In this document: positions 33,489 to 40,209 of the stretch, piece after piece | Layout of the letters: each line of letters begins with the position of its first letter | Position numbering within the stretch: position 1 is the stretch's first letter | Assembly: GCF_013141865.1 (NCBI RefSeq) | Contig: NZ_RCST01000001.1 | Span: 2,914,001-2,978,000, forward strand | Direction of reading: 5' to 3' | Origin: Methylomonas sp. ZR1 | Lineage (GTDB): Bacteria; Pseudomonadota; Gammaproteobacteria; Methylococcales; Methylomonadaceae | DNA length: 64,000 nt | Notes under the pieces: model-generated | Databases searched by the model: none | What the model saw: only the letters and a program-made list of their open reading frames with translations | Told to the model about the DNA's origin: nothing | Made by a program: the position numbers and the translations under genes

Positions 33489-34000
33489 AACCCATGCACC
33501 CAAATTCCCTGATTTTCATCGGCCTGTTGCTGATGGTGTTAACCACCGGTTGCGCCACCACCGACTACGGCTGTAAAGGCATGCCGGACGAACCCAGCTG
33601 TCTGTCGACGACGCAGGCCTACCAGGTGACCAATACGGCGTTGCCGGAAGCCCCTCCGGAAAATAGCCAGAAATCAGAGCCAATCTCAAAACCGGCACTC
33701 GCAACACCGTTACAACAACTCGTGCCCAAGATCGAAGATCCCACGCCGATTCGGACGCCATCCCAGGTGATGCGCATCTGGATCGCGCCTTGGGAGGATG
33801 CTGAGGGCGATTTGATGGTGTCCAACTACGTCTACACCGAACTGGAACCCCGGCGTTGGATGATCGGCAAGGCGGCACCGACAACCAATTCGTCGTTGAT
33901 TCCTTTACAAATCGAGCAACGTCCGTCCGAGAAACGGCCGACCGTCGATACCCCTGAAGATGACAATCCGGAAAACCGATTAGGCAAACAATTGCCCTGA
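33485..34000 (+). CDS. traV: Type IV secretion lipoprotein TraV
   Basis: A 171-residue outer membrane lipoprotein. The lipobox is LTTGC (LLMVLTTGCATTDYGCKGMP), followed by the TraV pattern of two further Cys (CKGMPDEPSC). The Pro-rich middle (PLQQLVPKIEDPTPIRTPSQ) leads to VMRIWIAPWEDAEGDLMVSN, a family hallmark. The start codon is probably the TTG at 33485, which overlaps the dsbC stop and has GGAG at proper distance; an ATG three codons later is the alternative. It forms the outer ring of the core complex like VirB7. Confidence 0.88.
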   Translation: MKPMHPNSLIFIGLLLMVLTTGCATTDYGCKGMPDEPSCLSTTQAYQVTNTALPEAPPENSQKSEPISKPALATPLQQLVPKIEDPTPIRTPSQVMRIWIAPWEDAEGDLMVSNYVYTELEPRRWMIGKAAPTTNSSLIPLQIEQRPSEKRPTVDTPEDDNPENRLGKQLP

Positions 34001-34131
34001 TCCATCATCCCTTTTCACCGCAGGCCACACCCCCTGCGAGAGTGAGCGGGCATCCGCTTAACAAGCGCCGGAATTGCATTTCCGAGGCCGGACGGGCAAC
34101 TGTTCTTTTCTAAACAATCGAGGTCGTTTGA

Positions 34132-34431
34132 ATGAAATCGTCCACTCGAACCGGGGTCTTGGTGGCCCTGGCATCGTTATTTTTTATGTTGATGGCATCC
34201 GACGCCATGGCCGGTGCCGGCGGTACCGAGTTCAACAACGTCTGGACCTTGCTGACCGGCTGGGTCGAAGGCTTGCTCGGCCGCATCATTGCCATCGTGT
34301 TCGTCATCGTCGGCCTGGTGGCCGGTGTCGTGCGCGGCAGCATCATGGGCTTTGTGCTGGGGATTGCTAGCGGTGTCGGCCTGTTTGCGGCGCCGACCAT
34401 CATCACCAACATCGTCACCGCGACGATTTAA
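34132..34431 (+). CDS. traA: Conjugative pilin TraA precursor
   Basis: A 99-residue pilin precursor. The long signal (MKSSTRTGVLVALASLFFML and MASDAMA) is cleaved after AMA, giving a mature chain of about 72 residues that starts GAGGTEFNNVW. It holds two hydrophobic segments (IIAIVFVIVGLVAGVVRG and GFVLGIASGVGLFAAPTIIT) split by a short basic turn, as in F-type pilins. The gene has its own 131-base leader after traV, unlike the overlapping neighbours, which fits extra expression of the major pilus subunit. Confidence 0.88.
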   Translation: MKSSTRTGVLVALASLFFMLMASDAMAGAGGTEFNNVWTLLTGWVEGLLGRIIAIVFVIVGLVAGVVRGSIMGFVLGIASGVGLFAAPTIITNIVTATI

Positions 34432-34442
34432 GGTTGTCCATC

Positions 34443-34700
34443 ATGACCGGTGACTTATCGGATACCGAGACTGCGATGGGCAACCGTCGCCCGTCGCGCT
34501 GCCGCAAAGACGGCAGAACCGTTCAGGTTCAAGCCGCCAATGGCCACCCGCTCAACCCCTGCCATCCAGCCAGGGCGCGAGAGTTGTTACGCAAAAAACG
34601 CGTGATTCGGGTTTGCCGACATCCCTTTACGATTCGCCTGCATGCCGAGCATCAGACTGAAACCATGCAACAACTGTATGCCGAGGAGACCACCTCATGA
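34443..34700 (+). CDS. Orphan PLMP/RRXRR-domain protein in the tra operon
   Basis: An 85-residue basic protein. Residues about 28-66 read TVQVQAANGHPLNPCHPARA, then RELLRKKRVIRVCRHPFTIR, then L. This is the pattern of the RRXRR domain, the PLMP domain found at the N-terminus of IscB, IsrB and IshB RNA-guided nuclease-like proteins (there, PLMPCHPARARKLL...PFTI). The protein ends about 20 residues after the domain, with no HNH or RuvC part, and the next gene is traC in overlap (ATGA). So it is a stand-alone domain, translationally coupled to an essential transfer gene. A nucleic-acid-binding role is a reasonable guess. I know of no defined function for such a stand-alone form. Confidence 0.75.
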   Translation: MTGDLSDTETAMGNRRPSRCRKDGRTVQVQAANGHPLNPCHPARARELLRKKRVIRVCRHPFTIRLHAEHQTETMQQLYAEETTS

Positions 34701-37111
34701 CCACCGCGCAACCTCCTCGGGCCGATCAGTTGTTCCCGGTACTAGCTTATGAATACGACCATCATCTGTTTCTGATGGCCGATAGCAGTATCGGTTTCGG
34801 CTTTTTGTGCCGGCCGATGACCGGCGCCGATGCCAACGTTTCCGCGCGGGTCAACGTATTACTGAATCAGGACTGGCCGCCCGAAACGCTATTACAAGTT
34901 TCACTTTGGACCTCACCGGACATCGAAGAGTCGCTGGCGATCATGCAGACCCGGCGTTTGAAGCAGCAAAAGCCGACCTATAAAACCATGACCCAGGCCA
35001 GCGTCGAGTTTCTGCGGCGCGGCACCACCAAAGCCCCCGAAGCCATTTCGGGTGCACGTCTTAGGCGTAGCCATATTCTGGTCACGGTCAAATTACCGAT
35101 GGCATTCCCCCGGCCGAGTGAAGCTGACATCCGCCGTGCCTGTGAATTGCAAATGGCCACCCAGCAATCGCTGGCGACCATTGGCTTATATCCTGAGGTG
35201 TTGGGTGCTGATCAGTATGTGCGCATCCTGAATACACTGCTCAATTGGCAGCCGGATGCCGGCTGGAAAGACCGGGTGGTACCCGAGTGTGATCCGACTC
35301 AACTGATCCGCGATCAATTATTGGATTTCGATAACGCCATTCGAACCGACGAGAAAGGCATTTGGCTTGGATCAAAACGGGTAAAAACCCTATCTGCCAA
35401 ACGCACACCCGATCATTTTTACTTTGGCAGCGCCAAGAGTTACTTGGGCGACATTCTGTCCGGAACCCGAGGCATTCGGCAAAATGCCTTGCTCAGTCTA
35501 ACCCTGCATTACCCCGATGCCGAATCGACGCGTACTCGGCAAGAAGGCGTGCGGCAATTCATCACCAATCAGGTCAATACGCCAATTGCCCGGTTTTTGC
35601 CGGAGCTGGTACAACGCAAACACCATTTCGACGTGTTGTTCGACGCTTACCGCGACGGCGACCGGCCAATCCGGGCGTATTTTGGCGTACTGCTGTTTTG
35701 CGACGAAGCCGAAGAAGCGGCGGCCGTTTCGAATGCGCGGGTGTATTTTCGGGAACTGGGTTTTCAGCTGTTGGAAGACAAGTATTTCTGCCTGCCGTTA
35801 TTCCTGAATTGTTTGCCGTTTGGGCCTGACCGTTCTGCAATTGCCGATTTGAAACGCTACCGCACCTTGGCCACTCGGCATGCGATTCCTTTATTGCCAC
35901 TGTTCGGCGATTGGGCCGGCACCGGCACGCCAACCTTGAACTTTGTGTCACGTAATGGCGAACACATGGCGGTATCGCTGTTTGATACCACCGGCAACTA
36001 CAACCTCTGTATCGCCGCCGAATCCGGCAAAGGCAAATCTTTTCTGACCAACGAGATCATCGTCAGCTACCTGACCGAAGGTGCGCAGATCTGGGCCATC
36101 GATGTCGGCCGCTCCTATGAAAACCTCTGTGAGGTGCTGGAAGGCGATTTCGTCAAATTCACCCACGGCTCGAGCATTTGCATGAACCCGTTCGAGATCG
36201 TGCAGAACTTTGAGGAAGAAGCCGATATGTTAGCGGGATTGGTCAGCCAGATGGCCGCACCGACCGAGAAACTGACCGACTTTCAAACCGCCGGTCTCAA
36301 GCGGATATTGAAACAACTGTGGACCGATAAAGCTCAGTCCATGTCGGTGGACGACATTGCAAAATGCCTGTGTACCGAAGCCGATCAACGCTTGAAGGAT
36401 GTCGGCGAGCAGTTGTTTCCCTTTACCACACGAGGCGAATACGGCCGCTACTTCAACGGTAAAAACAACGCCAAGTTCGCTCGCGACTTTACCGTACTGG
36501 AACTGGAAGAACTCAAGGGCCGTAAGCATTTACAACAGGTGGTGTTGCTGCAGCTGATTTACCAGATTCAGCAAGAAATGTATCTCGGCGAACGCAACCG
36601 GCCCAAGATCGTCATCATCGACGAAGCTTGGGATCTGCTCACCGAAGGCGATGTCGCCAAGTTCATGGAGCATGGCTACCGGCGGTTTCGGAAATACGGC
36701 GGTGCGGCGGTGACCATTACCCAGTCGGTGAACGACTTGTACCGTAATGCCGCGGGCCGGGCCATCGTCGAGAACTCGGCCAATATGTATCTGCTCGGTC
36801 AAAAAGCCGAAGTCATCGAAGGCATGAAGCAGGACCGACGCTTACCGTTATCGGATGGCGGTTATGAACTCCTGAAAACCGTGCATACCTTACCCGGTGC
36901 GTATTCCGAAATTTTCTTCATCACCGAGATGGGCTCCGGTATCGGTCGACTGATCGTCGATCCTTACAAACGCATTCTGTTTTCCACCAAACCTGAAGAC
37001 GTCAACGCCTTGAAGCAATTGCGCCGACAAGGCCTAAGTCTGGGTGATGCCATTCAACAACTCATCGACAGTCGTAGCAGTAAGCCTAAGGAGATCGGTT
37101 ATGGATCCTAA
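34697..37111 (+). CDS. traC: Type IV secretion ATPase TraC (VirB4 family)
   Basis: An 804-residue pilus-assembly ATPase. Walker A is AAESGKGKSFLTNEI (about residue 440) and Walker B is KIVIIDEAWDLL (about 636). A Gln-rich sensor segment TQSVNDLYRN follows. The N-terminal half carries the TraC/VirB4 domain (FPVLAYEYDHHLFLMADSSI, GFGFLCRPM). It powers pilin assembly at the inner membrane. The start overlaps the PLMP gene and its end overlaps the trbI-like gene by 11 bases. Confidence 0.95.
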   Translation: MTTAQPPRADQLFPVLAYEYDHHLFLMADSSIGFGFLCRPMTGADANVSARVNVLLNQDWPPETLLQVSLWTSPDIEESLAIMQTRRLKQQKPTYKTMTQASVEFLRRGTTKAPEAISGARLRRSHILVTVKLPMAFPRPSEADIRRACELQMATQQSLATIGLYPEVLGADQYVRILNTLLNWQPDAGWKDRVVPECDPTQLIRDQLLDFDNAIRTDEKGIWLGSKRVKTLSAKRTPDHFYFGSAKSYLGDILSGTRGIRQNALLSLTLHYPDAESTRTRQEGVRQFITNQVNTPIARFLPELVQRKHHFDVLFDAYRDGDRPIRAYFGVLLFCDEAEEAAAVSNARVYFRELGFQLLEDKYFCLPLFLNCLPFGPDRSAIADLKRYRTLATRHAIPLLPLFGDWAGTGTPTLNFVSRNGEHMAVSLFDTTGNYNLCIAAESGKGKSFLTNEIIVSYLTEGAQIWAIDVGRSYENLCEVLEGDFVKFTHGSSICMNPFEIVQNFEEEADMLAGLVSQMAAPTEKLTDFQTAGLKRILKQLWTDKAQSMSVDDIAKCLCTEADQRLKDVGEQLFPFTTRGEYGRYFNGKNNAKFARDFTVLELEELKGRKHLQQVVLLQLIYQIQQEMYLGERNRPKIVIIDEAWDLLTEGDVAKFMEHGYRRFRKYGGAAVTITQSVNDLYRNAAGRAIVENSANMYLLGQKAEVIEGMKQDRRLPLSDGGYELLKTVHTLPGAYSEIFFITEMGSGIGRLIVDPYKRILFSTKPEDVNALKQLRRQGLSLGDAIQQLIDSRSSKPKEIGYGS

Positions 37112-37418
37112 GTCCCAATGGCTCAGTACCGTTGTCATCTCAGCCTGTTTGGGCGGTATAGGCGGTTGGGTGGCTGCACAACATCAACTAGAACAACCCC
37201 TGGCACGCCTGAATCTGGTCACGCCAGTTTTCGTACTTGACCGGGGCAAGTTAATTCAATCGATACCGCCCAATGCCAGCCAGGAGCAAATGGCCAAAAT
37301 AGTCGATGACTGGCAGGGTCAAGCCAAGAAACTCAGTGATGCGGGTTATCTGGTCATCGATTCAACGGCGGTGGTGTCTGCCCCGGCGGATGTTTATGTT
37401 CAGCATCACACCCGGTGA
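37101..37418 (+). CDS. trbI: TrbI-like type F inner membrane protein
   Basis: A 105-residue protein with one N-terminal membrane helix (LSTVVISACLGGIGGWVAAQ) and a short periplasmic domain (TPVFVLDRGKLIQSIPPNAS). This is the pattern of F-type TrbI (DUF2874), an inner membrane protein that affects pilus retraction. The ATG at 37101 overlaps the end of traC. Position between traC and the signal-peptidase gene fits the SXT/IncA/C order, where a small gene lies here. Confidence 0.75.
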   Translation: MDPKSQWLSTVVISACLGGIGGWVAAQHQLEQPLARLNLVTPVFVLDRGKLIQSIPPNASQEQMAKIVDDWQGQAKKLSDAGYLVIDSTAVVSAPADVYVQHHTR

Positions 37419-37422
37419 GTCT

Positions 37423-37986
37423 ATGCAATCCAATCATTCGAACGTTGCTATCGCAAGAACATCTACTACCAAGCACAGACCCTATCAAACCCGAGCGTCA
37501 TTTCTACGGTTTATCGGGAAAGCTTTACCGATCTTGTTGCTGGCACTGGCCGTCGAACGCTACATCGGGGAGCGCTTTCTGATTGGCGGTGATGATCAAG
37601 TCGATCGCTGTCTGCCGGACAAATGGATTTACCTGATCGATACCCACAACAAGGACATCTGGCGCGGCGATTTGATCGCTTTTCGTGCCGAACGCATGGC
37701 GCCTTATTTCAAAGATGGCCAGATTATTGTCAAAATCGCCGCCGGCGTCACGGGTGACACCGTCCATGTCGATCAACAGCACACCAAGATCAACGGTGAA
37801 CGGGTTATTGACGGGCTAACGTTGGCCGAAAAACTCAAAAAGCCGGCCAACAGTTTTAAACGCCATGAAACTATACCAACTGCTGCCTATTGGGTGACCG
37901 GGAAAACCGACAAAAGCTTCGATTCACGCTACTGGGGCTATGTCTACGACCACCAAGTGATTGGACGGGCCTATGCGTTGTTTTGA
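37423..37986 (+). CDS. S26-family signal peptidase-like protein (TrhF/TraF type) with Cys at the nucleophile position
   Basis: A 187-residue protein with one membrane helix (ALPILLLALAVERYIGERFL) and an S26-like domain: DQVDRCLPDKWIYLID, RGDLIAFRAERMAPYF, then IIVKIAAGVTGDTVHVD and AYWVTGKTDKSFDSRYWG. The catalytic Lys (IVKIAAG) is present. Where most S26 enzymes have Ser, the segment reads CLP, so the nucleophile appears to be Cys; I believe this is a habit of this plasmid subfamily. It would process pilin or other Tra precursors. The ATG at 37423 has GGTGAG before it; an ATG at 37397 is also possible. It overlaps the next gene by 14 bases. Confidence 0.82.
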   Translation: MQSNHSNVAIARTSTTKHRPYQTRASFLRFIGKALPILLLALAVERYIGERFLIGGDDQVDRCLPDKWIYLIDTHNKDIWRGDLIAFRAERMAPYFKDGQIIVKIAAGVTGDTVHVDQQHTKINGERVIDGLTLAEKLKKPANSFKRHETIPTAAYWVTGKTDKSFDSRYWGYVYDHQVIGRAYALF

Positions 37987-39181
37987 CCTCCTTCAGTTTC
38001 CTTGGCGGCAATCGGTGATCTGTCTGCTTTGTTGGGTTGATATGCACCCGGTTCAGGCTGAGGAAGCCTGGCTGCAACGTTCTCAGGCTATTTTGCAAAC
38101 CTTGGAAGGACAGCCTCGACCCGACTGGTTGACCGGTCAGTCTGAACAACTGGACATGAAACACCAAGCGCAAAAAGTGTTGGAAGCGTCGCAGGCGATT
38201 CGAGCAGAGACGCTATCGACACAATCAACAACATTGGCAAGCGGTCCGCCAACAACGTCGTCGAACAAACCGCTCACGCTATTGTTTGTCTCCTTCTCGC
38301 TGGGTGAGTCCCCGCTGAAAAGTATCTTTGAAGAAGCCTCAGGTCGGGACGACGTGTTACTGATGTTTCGCGGGCCAAAGCCAGGCCAAAAGTTACCGGC
38401 ATTGATGGCCGACCTGAAACGCTTGCTGAAAGGCATTGAGCCAATGCCGAACATCGTCATCGATCCCACCCGTTTTCAACGCTGGTCGGTGTCGTCCGTA
38501 CCAGACATTGTCGTCGAACAAGACGGTAAAGCCCAATTGCACGTTCGAGGTGTCAGCAGTCTGTCCTGGCTGGATGAACAATTCAAAGCCGGCAAACAGG
38601 GGGACTTGGGAACCTTGGGCGATGTCGGACAGATTGCTGAAATCGACTTGCTCGAAGAGATCAAACGCCGGATGGCGGCCATCGACTGGAAACAAAAGCA
38701 ACGACAAGCGATTGAGAGATTTTGGGGACAACAAAAATTCGAAGACTTACCCACGGCTCAGGCCGATCGTGAACGGATCGTAGATCTGACCATCACCGCC
38801 CCGCGCGATCTGACGGCACCCAATCGACAGCTGATCATCCGAGCCGGACAAACCGTTAATCCGCTGGACAAGATGCCGTTTGGCTTATGCCTGATGGTGT
38901 TTGATGCCACGGTGCCGGCTCAAGTCGAGCTGATTCAGCATCAGTCCTGCCAGGACAAACAAGCACGCGTGATGTATCTGGTCACGTCGCTGCCGCGTCA
39001 GTCCGGGTGGAACAACTTAAAGCATATGGAAACCACGTTGAAAGCGCCAGTGTATTTACTGACACCGGATGTGCGCAGCCGCTTTCAATTACAGCTGGTA
39101 CCGGCGATTGTCGAACAAGTCGGCAACCAGTTAGTGGTTCGTGAACGAAAACTGCCTGCCTCAACAGGAGAGCGGTCATGA
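37973..39181 (+). CDS. traW: TrbC-TraW fusion protein
   Basis: A 402-residue periplasmic protein that joins two F-type components. Residues about 105-215 are TrbC-like (LTLLFVSFSLGESPLKSIFE, VLLMFRGPKPGQKLPAL, VPDIVVEQDGKAQLHV). The C-terminal half is TraW-like (ITAPRDLTAPNRQLIIRAGQ, LCLMVFDATVPAQVELIQH, LTPDVRSRFQLQLVPAIVEQ). Both are needed for pilus assembly in F, where they are separate genes. The fused form occurs in SXT and IncA/C-type systems as I recall. The ATG at 37973 is inside the end of the peptidase gene. A signal peptide is present (LLCWVDMHPVQAEE). Confidence 0.88.
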   Translation: MRCFDLLQFPWRQSVICLLCWVDMHPVQAEEAWLQRSQAILQTLEGQPRPDWLTGQSEQLDMKHQAQKVLEASQAIRAETLSTQSTTLASGPPTTSSNKPLTLLFVSFSLGESPLKSIFEEASGRDDVLLMFRGPKPGQKLPALMADLKRLLKGIEPMPNIVIDPTRFQRWSVSSVPDIVVEQDGKAQLHVRGVSSLSWLDEQFKAGKQGDLGTLGDVGQIAEIDLLEEIKRRMAAIDWKQKQRQAIERFWGQQKFEDLPTAQADRERIVDLTITAPRDLTAPNRQLIIRAGQTVNPLDKMPFGLCLMVFDATVPAQVELIQHQSCQDKQARVMYLVTSLPRQSGWNNLKHMETTLKAPVYLLTPDVRSRFQLQLVPAIVEQVGNQLVVRERKLPASTGERS

Positions 39182-40209
39182 AGCGGTGGATTTTGCCTTG
39201 GACTTTGGGAGTGTTGGTGACGTTGGCTACCCCGGTCTATTCCGAAACCACCACCAATAGCGTCGATCCGTTGTGCTCGGATGCCGAACTGTGGTCCGGG
39301 AAATTGATCACCGATATTTGCTGGAGCTGTTTGTTTCCGATTCGGGCGGCCGGGGCATCGTTGGGCGGCGGCAACGTACCGAGCATCGCCACCGATGAAA
39401 AGTTTTGCTTCTGCACCGATCCGATGGGCATACCGGAGCTGGGCATGACTATGGGTCTTTGGAATCCGGCGCGCCTAATTGAGATTGTCCGCAATCCTTG
39501 GTGCTCACCGGCGCTTGGCGGACATAAATTCAGCGCCTCGAATGTGCGCTTAATCGCCACTACCGGCAAAGCCGATTTCGATGCCAGCGAGATGTCCTTT
39601 TTTAACTACCACTACTTTGCGTTTCCATTGACCATTTTGCTGGACCTGTTCTGGGACGGCCGTTGCAACAGTGACGGTTATCGTGATTTTGATTTACTGT
39701 ACGTCTCGGAATTGGATCCGACCTGGAATAGCGACTTATTGGCTTTTTTTACCAGTCCGGAAACGGCGTTGTTTGCCAATCCGGTGGCCATTTCAGCGTG
39801 TGTCGCCGACGCGGCGGCGGCAGCCACCGGCAATCCTTTGGACGCCTTGTTCTGGTGTGCAGGGGCTTGGGGGCATATGTATCCCTTATCTGGGATTTCG
39901 CCGACCAGTTACGGTACCGATCCTCGTATCACCAGTTTATTGGCCACTCGCGCCACGGCATCCTTGCATCGGCGTGGGCTAGCCTGGAAAACCTCGGGCA
40001 ACGATGCTTTGTGCGGTGGTTACATCTATCCATTCATTCCCAAGTCGCAATACCGACTATCGATGTTTTATCCCGTTGCCGAAACCGAATCCAATCACGC
40101 TATTGGCGAAACCACGTTCAAGTGGGGTGCGGGCCGCACATATCCGGGGCCGGGCGAAGATCATCTCTACCTGCTGTGGCGTTGGCAGGACTGTTGCGTG
40201 GGTCTGTGA
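39178..40209 (+). CDS. traU: Conjugative transfer protein TraU
   Basis: A 343-residue periplasmic protein with signal peptide (MKRWILPWTLGVLVTLATPV, YSE). The TraU domain is clear: LWSGKLITDICWSCLFPIRA, FCFCTDPMGIPELGMTMGLW, PARLIEIVRNPWCSPALGG. About nine Cys are visible, which fits the disulfide-rich family and the DsbC gene in the same operon. TraU is needed for mating-pair DNA transfer. It overlaps traW by four bases and traN by one. Confidence 0.95.
   Translation: MKRWILPWTLGVLVTLATPVYSETTTNSVDPLCSDAELWSGKLITDICWSCLFPIRAAGASLGGGNVPSIATDEKFCFCTDPMGIPELGMTMGLWNPARLIEIVRNPWCSPALGGHKFSASNVRLIATTGKADFDASEMSFFNYHYFAFPLTILLDLFWDGRCNSDGYRDFDLLYVSELDPTWNSDLLAFFTSPETALFANPVAISACVADAAAAATGNPLDALFWCAGAWGHMYPLSGISPTSYGTDPRITSLLATRATASLHRRGLAWKTSGNDALCGGYIYPFIPKSQYRLSMFYPVAETESNHAIGETTFKWGAGRTYPGPGEDHLYLLWRWQDCCVGL

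Noticed and set aside
34001..34131. A further small gene in the traV-traA gap
   Set aside because: No open frame with a start site; the stretch is better explained as the pilin leader.
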